Positions 48,101 to 59,814 of a stretch of 64,000 nucleotides of DNA are shown here, piece after piece. The stretch comes from Adiantum capillus-veneris. Lineage: Eukaryota; Streptophyta; Polypodiopsida; Polypodiales; Pteridaceae. The translations under genes were made by a program, and so were the position numbers. Below the pieces are notes generated by a model. The model was not told the DNA's origin. It saw only the letters and a program-made list of their open reading frames with translations, and did no database searches. Location of the stretch: contig CM043945.1 in assembly GCA_014529385.2 (NCBI GenBank), forward strand, positions 141,524,241 to 141,588,240, in the 5' to 3' direction. Within the stretch, counting starts at the first letter, position 1, and the number at the start of each line of letters is the position of its first letter.

Positions 48101-48422
48101 ATATGAAGAGAGAGAAAAATAGAGCACGTCCAATGAGCAGGAGGGCTACGTTACGTAGGAAAGTACGTGGAAAGACTCAAAAAATAGGAAAATAGCCTAA
48201 AACCTTTCACGAATCTAGGATTGTGGCATCGTAACTTCCTTGTTTTTATCGAGCTGTTAGGTGCTTGCCAGTGGTCCCACTGCTGATATTCTCTTATGGT
48301 CATTAACGTACTGGAGGGTGACCATTAAGCCCGCACAAGATATTGGAATTCTAAAACACTTTCCCTCCATTAGAATGATTTCAAAGTGAATCTCCCTCCA
48401 CTAAAGCTTTTCTCTGAGAGCT

Positions 48423-49863
48423 ATGGCTTCCACGTCTTCTCGCCCAAGAAGCTCTACGTGTTTACTGTCTCTCACACCAACAACCAACAGCTGCACTTTG
48501 CCTAGAAGGCCAAGTAGTAGCATATCCTCAATTACAATATCAACTTCAATAAGTGCAGAGAACCAATGGGTTGGACAAAGGATAAACAAAGGTTCATGGG
48601 TCCTCATGCAACCAAGAAGACCCAAGAGGTCTAGTTGTATCAATGTTTACCGCTCAGCATGGAAGGCCAGAGTATTGGATTTCAAAGTTGAAATCGGAGA
48701 AAGATCTATAAAGGAAGTTCTTGTTCATCATGTGTTTACCCATCTAGACGTGATAGAAAATGGTGGAAATGTATCAGATATACATCAACCACGTTGAAAT
48801 TGTAAGTACTCTTGACATCTGAACTTCATTTGATTGTTATTTCACTTATTGATACTCTCATTATAACTTTTCTTATATATTTTTCAGCGTTTATCCCTCT
48901 TCTTATGAGCAATGTCTCCATTCTTCACAGATCAACTACATTAGATTTGTCATTTTTACTTATTGATACTCTTAGTTTAACTCTTGTTATATATTTTGCA
49001 GATGTTTATCCCTCTTCTTATGAGAAATGGGAGCCTGTGGAGTGCATAATAGGCCTCTTCCTTGTTGTTCATGCCCACATTGGTTATCTATAGTATTCAG
49101 AGAGGAGTAGCAAAAGCCTGGCTGATGAAGGAATATTTTTCTATGACCACTTCTACCAACTCAGCTCAGGGAATAAGAATGGCATGTTGGTGAAACTGCC
49201 TCTACCAACCAATTGGAACACTGTGGGCTGGCCAGTTCCCGAGGAAACAATGGTGGAGGCAATGCGAAGTAAGCTCTACAAGGATATACAGAGGTCTCTA
49301 CGTAGCTCTATTCCCACCAAACTTGTTAGATTGCAAACTTTTGTCCTGCTGCACTCTTCATAGAGTTGTTTCATAGCTGCAATATCCGTGTTACAAAAAC
49401 TATGTTCATGTGCAAGTCATTTCAGCAGTCATCTTGTGACAAACTTCTTGACAGAGGATGGTATGTAAAGGAAGAGATCGGCATACGGTGCGAGGTCGCG
49501 CTTGATACTCTAGTTGTCAAGTACATGATTGCAAGCCAATCACTGTTAGTCTCCTTTTGTTATATGCGATCCCAAATGCTCAAAGTTAAGTACATTCCTA
49601 TGGACCAGGGTTCTGTAGGTTTGAAAGATAATCCTGCTATCGATGTGGAAGTGATTGATAAAGAGCATGGCCTAATGTTGGTGGTTACAATAAGGGAGCT
49701 ATGCAGTCTTCTGTAGTTGCGGCATAACATAATTGAAGAGTCAATGGACAGGGACCTTTCAGATTTTTCCTTTTTCCTAGCTGGCCGTAAGCTGATGCGG
49801 CGAAGGGAAAAAGATATTTTGTGCAAAGAGTTGCATGGTTGGGTTGAAATAGTGTCAATGTAA
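48423..49863 (+). pseudogene. Gene A of the candidate transposon, unrecognised, decayed
   Basis: Exon 1 (48423-48801) is rich in Ser and Thr, then has a segment with VYRSAWKARVLDFKVEIGER. A phase-1 intron GTAAGT to TTTTGCAG (48802-49001) joins it in frame to exon 2 with YPSSYEKWEPVECIIGLF, then LPLPTNWNTVGWPVPEETM, and after a frameshift near 49350 a long tail (LDRGWYVKEEIGIRCEVAL, DVEVIDKEHGLMLVVTIREL). In-frame stops: TGA 48793, TAG 49091, TAG 49363, TAG 49714; the last reads on to TAA at 49861-49863. The intron end and exon start are tandemly duplicated (see 48822-49030). I recognise no domain. It converges on gene B. Confidence 0.55.
48822..49030. repeat. 104-bp duplication of a splice-acceptor region
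   Basis: Two copies of a segment with cttattgatactc, a pyrimidine-rich tract, CAG and gtttatccctcttcttatgag, with exon starts at 48898 and 49002. Only the second acceptor keeps the frame of gene A. Confidence 0.8.
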
Positions 49864-50037
49864 CAGAGATTCTTATGAACCCAAGTGTATACGAATGACT
49901 TTCAATACATGAAGTTTTTTGAGCTCATTTGTCAATTGTGCCCTGTGAATATAAGTGTTCTTGAAATACATTTCTTTAGCATGTCAAATCTCTCTCTCTC
50001 TCTCAATGTTAGACAAGACAAAGACATGATAGAAGAG

Positions 50038-52828
50038 TCATCTTAATTCATTAGAAAGTACAAACTCGTCCGTGAACAATGGACTGAGATACAATTTCTG
50101 TAAGTATGGAATCAGAATGTCTTCAAGGTAAAAATCAAACGAATGCCCCTCGAAAGAAGGTGGTGAGATAGTTGTTTCCGGTGGATTTAGTTCTCCCTTT
50201 TCAGGAGTATCATCAATCAGTAGTGTATTAGTTGCATCAAAGGGTATACCGATTTGGCTAAACGGTTTGTACAAAAGAGGTAAATGTAGTTTTTTAGGGT
50301 GGTAGTGGCCCTTGACGGTAACACATTTCCTTTGATCATACAAAAAGGAAAAATCTGATGTGTGAGTGCCGCATACACCGCAAACTATTGTAACTAGTGG
50401 TGACAAGTTTTTCCTTTGCATTGAAGATCATATGGCAACTTTGAAGCGCGGAAGAAGAAACTGAATAAATTCTTTGGTTGCTGGACGAACCACAACTCGA
50501 CAAGTTCCCATCCGAAATGTTTGCAAATCCTCAAAGGGTTCTGTGTCACCCAGAGGCACGCGCATCAGCAGAAATCCATTGAGGTCCAAGATAATCAACC
50601 TCTGTAAAAGTTGACAAGTACATATAAGTAGTTAGAAGCTGAACATATTTTTCCATACTTGAATAGACATTACCGGAACAACCGTATCTACAGGTAGCAA
50701 GGGTACATACTGGGTCTCTGTAGTGTTGTTGTCGTTGTTGCTCTCCTCTACTTTAGCTTCATCATTCACATCTTCATAGTCATCATTCAAATCTTCATCA
50801 AGAGTCTCCCCCATGGCTCTTTCTGCCTCATTTAGGGTTTCCTCCAAGGTCTTTTCCTCTGCCTCGGGTAGTCGGCTTGCATCATCCATAACCTTGTGCT
50901 CATCCGTATGCCTGCTTTTCTCATCCATCCTTGCCTCATCCATATCAGTTTGCTCATCCCTAGTCCTGTTTCCCTCATCCATATCCTTTTGCTCATCCGT
51001 AGGCCTGCTTTCCTCATCCAGGGTTTCATCCATAGGCTCTTTTGGCTCCTCCACTGGCTTACTTGTCTCTTTCATTGTCTCCTCCATAAGCCCCTTTGGT
51101 TATACACTAGCACCTTCCATATGCTCATTTGACCTTTCTTCATCCTCGGCTCTTTCATCTTAGGCTGATATGACCCCCTCGGCCCATTGTGATTCCACTG
51201 TATCTGATGCACGAGTTTGTCGTGGTGGCACGTCATGTATTGTCATTTCAATTGTGCGGTTGTCCAAGCCGCTATCTTCAGGTTCTCTGGGGCTAGACAT
51301 AGTAAGCAGGTAATGTATTAGACTTACCCGGTATCTTTGCAAATAATTATATGTGTAGTTTTTTAAAGCACTCTGCAAAATTGAAAGACCACATGGTGAG
51401 AAGTCTTGTATAAAGAAAACCAAAATTGACTGAATGCATTTCCAAATGGTTACCTTAGTCATGAAGGGTTTTAATGCAAAGTAGCTTTGCAGGACATATT
51501 CTGCATGGAGAAGACATCTCCAGACGCAATAATTTCCATCGGTTTGATTTGGGATAGGTACATCTTTGATTGGGGCCTTGTATAGTTCATACCTTCCACA
51601 TAGCTTGCCATAATCAAGCAACAACCTCTTTATACAACTGCACAAAGCAATATCAAGATGTTAGCTTGAGGCTTCAAATTTACATGGATATCTATAAGAA
51701 AGATACATAACACTTACAACCTAATTTCAGGGTGGGTTCCTTTTATTGAATTGAACACCCACACTGCTGGTTGGTCAACATCAAGGCATATGAGACTCCA
51801 ATGATGATTGTTCTCATATGGAAAGATGATGACAGCTACTTCCAGCATAGCACAGTGGAGAAACCAACTCTCAAAGGTCCCTGAAACACCTCCGTGTGGG
51901 TTTGCAGTGGGAGTTGACTTTTAATCAAGCTGCAGAGAGTATACCTGAGTTAGTAAACCTATGATGTGAGTTTTCAAAGTTAGCAAGATAGTAACACTTA
52001 ATTATGACAAGCATAGATAATTGTGTCTGAGATCTCAGCATCTGGATTTAGCAGTAAATTAATGTCCACTTTATCCAGAGCTAACTTTCTGGCTCCATCT
52101 ACAAATGGTATCTCTGCAAGCAAACCATCCTTCATTGAAAGTAGAGTTTCTTGATTGCTTGCCTCTATGGACAGGGTCACATTGCATTCTGTTTGCCTGT
52201 GGGACTCCACTGCTACTTTTGCTTTCTCCTTAAGCTCTGCTTCCCTCATGTCCTTTGTTTGGTGAGCAACCGTCTCTGCCCTTGCCCTTGTATTCACATC
52301 ATGTGTGACATCTACAATTGTGAGTTGTGGCAATAGCTCAGGGGGGTATAACAAAATTTCCCTCATTTTCTTATCCCTGCAGACATTGGGGACCATTAGT
52401 TTTTCATACCTCCACCTTATCCTTTTTAGTGTCACACTATCTTTGTCCATTACAGTCACCCTGTGGGCATGGGCTGCTACAATGGTCATGTCACTGAAGT
52501 ACTCAAGTAGGATATCCTCTGCTGCTTCTTGTAGAGCCATCAATGCCACCACCTTCCACCTTTTAGTGCCCCAGGTAGCTTCTTCACATATGGACCTCAC
52601 CATCCTCTAAAAGGGCAGCTTTGGTATGCACAAATCTACACATTTTTGTGCCTTTCTGATTTCTCTGAAAAGACCCATGCAGCTCTGTAACTTCTTCACC
52701 CTTGGACCTTTCAAAATTTTATTTTGTTTTCCAGGTCTCTTCTTTGGGGTTGCAGATCTGCTACTTGCCTTAGCTACTAATCCTGGTCCCTTGCCTGCCT
52801 TCCTTGCAGTGGTCTTTGTTCTAGCTAT
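50038..52828 (-). pseudogene. Gene B: histone H3/CENH3-like, Ulp1 protease-like and FCP1-like phosphatase fusion
   Basis: One frame of about 829 codons through five exons: 52828-51998, 51929-51718, 51637-51454, 51372-50674, 50601-50038; all introns are GT-AG, 67-81 bases, and phases agree. Residues 2-10 read ARTKTTARK, as in H3 tails; FREIRKAQK..DLCIPKLPF fits the alphaN helix; RWKVVALMALQEAAED and AHRVTVMDKD fit the fold, with RW and AAED typical of CENH3. Exons 1-3 give INLLLNP...SDTII, HHWSLICLDVD and PNQTDGNYC, the His, Asp, Gln and Cys order of Ulp1/C48 SUMO proteases. An acidic MDE-rich linker follows, then LDLNGFLL, VVVRPATKEFIQFL and NTLLIDDTPEKGELNPP of FCP1/SCP (NIF) phosphatases; the second motif-1 Asp is Asn. 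Start is ATA, not ATG; in-frame stops at 52607, 51998, 51921, 51160, 51100 and 50428. Confidence 0.8.
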
Positions 52829-52849
52829 TTCACTGTATAAAAATAGAGG

Positions 52850-52850
<1 letters not shown>

Positions 52851-52889
<39 letters not shown>
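52851..52889. repeat. TC/GA microsatellite upstream of gene B
   Basis: About 39 bases of (TC)n, 23 bases upstream of the H3-like reading frame. GA-rich tracts are common in plant core promoters, so this may belong to the gene B promoter, but that is inference. Confidence 0.85.
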
Positions 52890-52891
<2 letters not shown>

Positions 52892-53152
52892 TTCAATAGC
52901 CTAGCATATTTAAAGAGAGAGAGTGAGAGACTCCCATTACTAACAGCGCGTTGTCGAGAAATTTGCGGTCTTGTCAGGAAAGCACCAGGCTTATGGCTGT
53001 GAGAGTTTGTGAGAGAATTTAACAAAAACTATATGAAGGAGTTAAACCATAGATGCCATGAAGACTAGGGTTTGGAAAGAAGTGCAATCAAAGAAGACCC
53101 ACTCTTTCTCTCTTGCACTCACACACACAAAGAAAGAACACAAAAGAGAATG

Positions 53153-53365
53153 TCAAAATAACACAAAGATAAAAACCTCAAGGCTATGGTCATATCATAT
53201 CATGGGTAGTATGAAAGGGTTAATAGATGAGTTAATGGCATTCAATCTTAGCTGACCAAATAGGCTACGAATTGTTCTTTGGAATTGTAGTTTTGTGCTT
53301 ACCATAATATATATATTTTGTCTAGTGATTGGGATTAATTGTGTGTACAAATCCTCTTGGTTCAT
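53153..53365 (-). pseudogene. Tat-C leader ORF, MN.DLY type, with in-frame TGA
   Basis: 70 codons starting MNQEDLY and holding MVSTKLQFQRTIRSLFG, PFILPMI and VFIFVLF, like the leader ORFs of Tat-A and Tat-B. TGA at 53195-53197 stands where both relatives have Arg before YD, consistent with CGA to TGA. Its ATG overlaps the TGA of the preceding ORF in an ATGA junction. Confidence 0.75.
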
Positions 53366-53580
53366 AGCAAGATAACTACGCTTACATCAAAAAAAAAAAA
53401 AATTTCTATGAGAGGTAGTATGATGGGATCCGATAATAGAAATATTTCATTGAGCCTTTCTGGGCCAAAGAGAAACACTATACATTGTTGAAAGTGTATT
53501 TTACGGCTAATCCATACGTTAATTCTAATAGATCGTACAAAGTGAAAGCGATAGAAATTATCATCATGTGGATTATTCAT
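53362..53580 (-). CDS. Tat-C leader ORF, RINV type, intact
   Basis: 72 codons with SIRINVWISRKIHFQQ, VFLFGPERLNEIF and PIILPLIE, the third member of this family in the window. It has survived without a stop inside a decayed element. It is followed by the MN.DLY-type ORF with a 4-base ATGA overlap. Confidence 0.7.
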   Translation of the reverse strand: MNNPHDDNFYRFHFVRSIRINVWISRKIHFQQCIVFLFGPERLNEIFLLSDPIILPLIEIFFFFDVSVVILL

Positions 53581-54949
53581 CTAGGATAGTATGTGGAAAA
53601 TGTAGATATGAGAGAAGTGAAGAGTTGAGAAGTTTCCCTCCCAAGCCCTATTCTTGCTCGTAGGCAATAAGGATACTAAGGGGAGAGATGTACCTGTAGC
53701 AAAGAGAACCTAGAATTTGTAGAAAGGATGAATTACTAAGAGTGAAAGAGATAGATTTGGTTAAGGATATGAGATTATATATATATATATATTGGGTTGG
53801 AGATGAAAAAGAAAACAACAAGAAATCAAGAAAACATCAATGTAGAACACATCTTACTTGATAAACCCTTCAACACCATTATTGATGGAGAGAGAAGAAG
53901 AGGGGAGAATTCAACGTTGATTGATACGCAAGTCCAAGACCTTCTTTGATTAGAGTTGATCTTCCAAGGATAGAATACAAGAATGGCTAGTCTTCCTGTA
54001 GGAGAAAGTGTAGGCTTGGGCTTATGTTAATGGCTAAGTACAATTAGGCATTACTACTCACTCCCTCAATAATTCCTCTCATAAATGGCTTGAATGCTTG
54101 AGTGGTTTTCAAGGAAGAAAAGGTCCCCTTTTATAGGTGAAGGGAACCCCCAAGGGTTTACAAAAGAAGAGAGGATCCAGTGTGAACAGGAATTGGAAAA
54201 GTTGGAAATGAGTTGTCCCTGCATGATGTGGGCAAACTGGGGTCCAATATTTTGATCATATCTCCTCAACCGTGGATCCAAATAAAAAAGTAAAAATATG
54301 GGCAAAAAATTCAGCCTATTTGCTACAATTTTCATTTTAGAATCGTTTTCCAATTCGGATTGGAACCTTGTGTAAAAAATTCATCAAAATAGGGTCCATT
54401 TCTGGTAGAAAAAGTCTTCCTGTGGTCCCCTTAGCCTGGACTTTAATTTGATTCCAAAGGACACCTCATGCCATATGAAATCATGACATTGCTCCTTGAC
54501 AAAGTTTTGTAATCATGCTTGCAATAATGCATTAAAATAAGTGTATCTTTGAAATCATGCCACCTAGTGTCCCACTAGGATTTGATTCCCTCCTAGTAGC
54601 TATTTAAAAAGAAATATAAGAAAAATTAGAAAAATACATAGAATATATATATATATTGGAATTACCTTAGATATAAGATCTAACTAGGGTGTGAGATGAT
54701 AATGAGATAGTAGAAATAAATAATCAATGCTTTTTGTCCCAAGTTAAAGAGGCGGAGCTATTGATGCTTTTCCCATAGTATTTTCTGATGGTGATAAAGT
54801 AAGAATAGGTTACCCTTGAGAAAAATAATAGGATGAGATAGAAGGATTATTATTATACTTAAATATTCATATGTACATTATAGGAAAGATAATTATGTAT
54901 CTAAAAAATTTTAAGATAGATCTTGTAGCATGTGTTCCCACTATGTACG

Positions 54950-57900
54950 TGTCACAGCACGACATCCACCCCCTCTAAACCTGCACATCCTCTGGTATGT
55001 GCCACATTATTTCTTTGTAAGATCATCCCTCTTGTACATCTTCCTTGCTTTCTTCTTCACTGGATGATTCTAAAGCTTCCTCTTCACTTTGATCTTTACC
55101 TATGGTTTGCTCTTCTTCCTCATCAACATCTTTTGGATCATTGTCTCCTCTTCTCTTAAACATTTTGATCCTTTTTCCTGCAATGGGAATCTTTACTTCT
55201 GTACCATCTAGTTCAGACAAGCTGTAAGTAGCATTTTCATGTAGATGCTTTAGAACATACGTTCCACACCATCTTTTTGAAAACTTACGCATGACTGTGT
55301 GCTTGTTATCAAGGCTACTATCATACACCAAAACCCAGTCACCTTTGTCAATTGCTTTTCTCCTGAGTCGATGTCGCTTATCAAAGTAGTCCTTGTTTTT
55401 CAACCTTGCATTTTTGACTCGTTCTTTTGTAGCTTCAATGTCTCCAGGTCTTCTCTCTAGCTTCCTTATACGCAGTGCAAGGAGGTCTTCCCTGCTAAGC
55501 CCCTCTTGCCAAGGTAGTACATTCCATGTGGGAATTGTATCTTCAATCAGCATCACTGGCTTTTGACCATACATTAGCTCCGCAGGCATGTAGCCAGTTA
55601 CTGACCTATGTGCTGTACGTTTAGCCCATAAAGCATATGGTAACAGTTTTGGCCACTCACCAACTCTTCCTTCACAAGCCTTGTCCAAAGCTTTGATAAT
55701 AGGAGGATGCCCTCTTTCACTCTTTCCATTGCCTTCAGGGTTGTAAGTTGTAGTAAGAGAAATCTTGATTCCTAATATAGAAAAGAACTCCCTTGCTTCT
55801 TCGGCATCCAGTTCACCTCTATCTGCAGTGATTTTTCCCACACAACCATAACAGCAAATCACCTCATCAAGAAGGAATTTGCACACAGCTTCTGTGGTTT
55901 TAGCTCTTAATGCTCTTCCTTCAGCCATGATTAGTTAGGTCTTCTCGTGCAAGAACCAAGTATCTCATCTACCAGAGTCCTAAAGGCATTGTGATTAGAT
56001 CCACAACCCATTTATAGTGCATGGCTAGTGGATATGTAGGGTGCAATCCATCACGATGTCGGACATTTGAATACATTTGACAAGTTACACATGACTCTAC
56101 AAATTGAGATACATCTTTATACATACACTTCCACCAATATTTTTCTTTCAACTTGGAGAAGGTTGCCCACACACCCCTGTGTCTAGCCCATAGACTCTCA
56201 TGAAACTCTTGCATGAGCTTTACTTGATTCTTTTTTTTACATATAACCCATTGTGGTGTAGCACCCTTTTGTTTAGGATGCTTCCACAAGTAACCGTCCC
56301 TCAAAAAGTACCCATATGCTTTCTTGCGTATCCTCTTGAATTCTTGTTCAGACCAATCATCCTGTTTTGTTAGAGTACTCAAGTAGCTTCCAATAAGAAG
56401 CCAATCACCTTCATAAAGCTCTTTCAAGAATGATTCAAATAGATTAGTCATGCAGACATTGTTACCTTTGACATGAGAGATAGAATAGAACTTTGTGCCT
56501 ACATCGTCTCCCTCGTCAATCATTTGTGACTCATCTTCATACCTTGCCCTTGATAGCATATCTGCCACTGTATTGTCTTTACCTGCAATGTGCTTAAACT
56601 CAGGATTTAAGGACTTAATGTAGGTAATCCATCGCAACATAGCAATGTCTGGTGTTGAGCAGCTTGTAATCATCCCAATAAGTGGTAGACAATCTGTTTC
56701 TACAACCACACATGCACCAATTAGGTACTCTTTCCCACTTTTCAAGGCTGTAACCATACCCCATAACTCTCTCTTTATCTGTGGATAGTTTCTTTGGCGA
56801 GCACTTAGCACCTTTGATCCAAATCTTACCACATACCTCTGTCCTTCTTTGTCATCTTGCCCTATTGCCCATCCAATCCCTGTAGGACTGGTGTCTATTG
56901 TCACAATTACTGGCCTTTGACACTCATAGTCTACCTTTCTCAAATTTGTTGTTGACAGGAGCAACTCCTTTAGCTTTCTCATGGATTTTACATGTGCTTC
57001 TGTCCATTTAAACTTCTGATTCTTTCTAAGCAGCTGATAAAGAGGATCAGCTACATGTGCATAATGTGGAATCCAAATAACATAGAAGACACATGCTCCA
57101 AGAAACCTTCTAACCTCAGTGATGATAGTGCATGTTTCTTTCATTCTTTGGATGGCATCTACCTTTGATGGACAAGGTTTCCTACCATATGGCCCGCACA
57201 TGTGCCCCACAATAAGCACTTCATTGACACCAAACATAGACTTTTTCCCTGACAATGTAAGATTCACTTCTTCCAACCTAGACAAAATTTTATCACAATC
57301 ATTTATGTGATTTATCACAAACCTGCGACATCCCTTGAGATCCAAAGCTTCATCTTTGTCACTTTCTTCACATCCTTTGATAGGCAAATCATCAATGAAA
57401 GGCATTGTGATTTGAGAAATAAAATCACGTAAGACCTTATTCATCCCATTCATCATATGTGCAACCGAGTTGGTTGCTCCCTGTGGCAAGGTACACATCC
57501 TTACCAAACCCAAAGGTGTCCTCATGGTTGTCAAGTCTATGCTTTCGATTGCAAGCTGAAATTGATCATACCCTGAGTAGAGATCCCCCATTGAGTAGAT
57601 TGCCCTCCCTGCAAATGCCTCTGCAAACTCATCCACAATTGGACCTATACCTACATTTCTTATTGTCACCTTGTTCACTGGTTGCATATCTTGGATGAAG
57701 CGTAGAGAACCATTCTTCTTCAGAACTATGAACCACCTGTTTGAGTATGGAGCACAAGAAGGCTCCAAGATTCCCATTTTGATTTTTTCATCAGTAGCTC
57801 TACTAACTTTGGCAAATGAGCCTTTGGAACCGGAATAGGCCGCAGATTCCAAGGCACATGAGGTATTGTGAAAATTACCATAGGAACTACAATAGAAGGA

Positions 57901-58790
57901 TCAACACATCCTATCGCATGTGGCTCAAATGCAAAAGCCTTACCATGCTTTGAAAGCATTTATTTGAAGCACTTTGTCTCCTCCTGTGTTAGAAACTCCT
58001 CGCGACCAATTTGCAACTCTTGGAAAGACTCCTTTGTGAACATATGCCCAATATTTTTAGGATTCCTCAAACTTGGTTGTAAAGAAGCCTACTCAATCTT
58101 TTCCGTATTGTTGGGTGGTAAGGGTGAAGCTACTAGTTTCACCTTCTTTGCTACACTCTTGTATTTAGTTTCAACATGGACTTCTGGGCCAAGTGTTTGG
58201 TTTTCTTTAAAGGCTTCTATTACTTGATACATGTCCATAGAGAAAACTTCCACAACTTCATTTTCAAGATGCAAACTAGACCCCATTATAGCATCAAGCT
58301 CACCCATAGTATCTACAAAAGAAACATGCTCACACAAACCCAAAACATTTTCAGTAGGCTCTAGCAACCCACTCTTTTTCATGCCTATTTGTACATTATG
58401 AACATATTTCCTCTCACATCTCTTCAAATCTTCAAGTTTTGTAAAACATACTGATCCATTCTTTGTTACCAAGGAGCTTGTTGAAAAAGATTCACCTATT
58501 TTTGGATCAAGCGAGACCCTTTTTCTTTCTGTACCACTGCAATCCCGCTTTACAATGGTACTTGGCCAAAACCCATCATTTCTTGATGATCATGAAACTC
58601 TTTTCTCACCTTTGGTAGAGGATGTTCTCTGAGGTTGTCACGATTTCTTTCATGGTTTACACAAACTGTGAGAAATTGGACAGCTCGTTTACCATCTTTG
58701 CTACGTATCCTAGCATATGCTGAACCATAATCCATTACCTTTGTTTCCATTCGAAATCCCACAATGTAGGGTTGTCCAAGGATGAGATGC
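54950..58790 (-). mobile_element. Gypsy fragment with basidiomycete-like pol motifs
   Basis: Truncated Ty3/gypsy element: end of protease, reverse transcriptase, RNase H, integrase, then a polypurine tract (AGAGGGGGTGGA, minus strand) and what looks like an LTR start TGTCGTGCTGTGACACG near 54962-54946. Gag and the 5' LTR are missing; the left end at about 58790 abuts gene C. It lies beside Tat-C, and both interrupt the candidate transposon. Confidence 0.75.
55023..58785 (-). pseudogene. pol: Decayed gypsy pol (protease end to integrase)
   Basis: Read on the minus strand: ILGQPYIVGFRMET of the protease end near 58770; a linker with TAG near 58086 and TAA near 57960; FAFEPHAIGCVDPS and PWNLRPIPVPKAHLPKLVEL; a frameshift near 57790; reverse transcriptase with APYSNRWFIVLKKNGSLRFI, YDQFQL, LPQGATNSVAHM and PFIDDLPIKG; RNase H with TIDTSPTGIGWA; integrase zinc finger HESLWARHRGVWATF..C..C; VVDLITMP, then TAG at about 55966 and a one-base frameshift near 55930; TADRGELDAEEAREFF and NPEGNGKSERGHPP. 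FIDDLPIKG in place of the usual VDD phrase and ERGH after the integrase Glu are features I associate with basidiomycete gypsy elements. No second RNase H is present, so it is not Tat. Confidence 0.85.
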
Positions 58791-58791
58791 T

Positions 58792-59814
58792 ATGAAGATG
58801 TTTCCTGCAGTCGACCTTGAGGTTGAGGCAATTGAAGTACAAAATAGTAAGATGCTCTCTGTGAAAACCACAGAAATCAAACTACCTTTGGATGTCAGTA
58901 ACTTCACTGAGAAGCATGCTCAGATGATGCTTCCTGCTGTGCCTGACTTCAGGATTGGAGACAGGACCTATATCTTTTTACATGATGTGCAAAGCATCTT
59001 TTATGTAAGGGAGGACTTCTCCCTGGCTATCATTTCCAGAGTCCAAGAGGAGAGGAGTGGATTTGTTTCAGAGGATAGTAGTGATGAGATGAGGCAATGG
59101 AAACATCCAACAATCCAATGGAATGCCTCCGAAGATGCTCTGAGAAAGCTGAAAAATACAAGGAGACACTATCTGATGAAGCCACCTTCCAAGCAATAAG
59201 ACAAAGCCTAAGACTATCAACAAGTAACAAAGAAGTGGAGGATTGGTTTAACCATTCAGGTCACAGGTCAACTACATCTGTAGACCTATGGTAGGAAAAC
59301 CTCTTTTTGCAGGATGAGAGCTTCATGGAAACTCTCTCTCTCTCTCTCTCTATGTGTGTCACTTACTCAAACATTATATGTGCAGTCTTGGATTGCTGAC
59401 AAGGACGAATTCCTTTGAAAGCGGACTAGAGAGTATCGTGGAAGGGATGCGACCCTAGTGCAGTACCTTTCAAAGCTTTGCGAGTCGCCCATTGTAGTTT
59501 TTCACAATTCCATGTCACAAGAGGGTTCAATAGCAACTTACACATTAAAGAAACTATCACGCTTCTTGGGTTGACCCATGCTGCCCGAAAGTGCAGATAA
59601 TGTCATTCTTGTGGAAAAAGTGTTTGCTAGAGATTGTTTTGGTTACTGCCCGGGCTATACAGGTGGTCGGGCAGCGTATTTCTACACTTACACAGCAATG
59701 GCACTAGCTCTTGGTAGACAAAAACCAGATGAACGTTTAGAGTATGGCAAACATCTCATGATTCGTTACAAGGGTGATGTGCCAAAAAACAAAATTGAAC
59801 CTTCAAAATCTTGA
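58792..59814 (+). pseudogene. Gene C of the candidate transposon, unrecognised, 5' truncated
   Basis: The frame opens at 58792, right where the gypsy fragment begins, so the true 5' part is probably lost. It reads VEAIEVQNSKMLSVKTTEIK, AVPDFRIGDRTYIFLHDVQS, then shifts frame near 59095 to ECLRRCSEKAEKYKETLSDE. A likely intron ends at ATATGTGCAG near 59387; the next exon has LVQYLSKLCESPIVVFHNSM, GYCPGYTGGRAAYFYTYT and ends at 59814. TGA codons stand at about 59418 and 59572. I recognise no family. It converges on gene D, 200 bases away. Confidence 0.5.

Larger units (their letters stand above)
53153..54750 (-). mobile_element. Tat-C: LTR and leader remnant of a third Tat element
   Basis: Minus-strand order: an LTR-like stretch (about 54750-53600) with TATA box CCTATAAAAGG at 54127-54137 and the block catatctcctcaaccgtgg near 54260, which matches diverged blocks in the LTRs of Tat-A and Tat-B; then two leader ORFs. 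Gag-pol does not follow: after 53153 comes gene B upstream DNA. The right edge is uncertain, and no primer-binding site is recognisable. It was probably truncated when nested in the candidate DNA transposon. Confidence 0.65.

Noticed and set aside
51293-51327. A fifth intron in gene B between GTAAGTC and TCTAG
   Set aside because: It would be 35 bases long and the frame is open across it, so I treat it as exon.
50038-52828. Stops in gene B corrected by U-to-C RNA editing
   Set aside because: That editing acts on organelle transcripts in ferns and hornworts; this is a nuclear split gene, and ATA for ATG cannot be explained by it.
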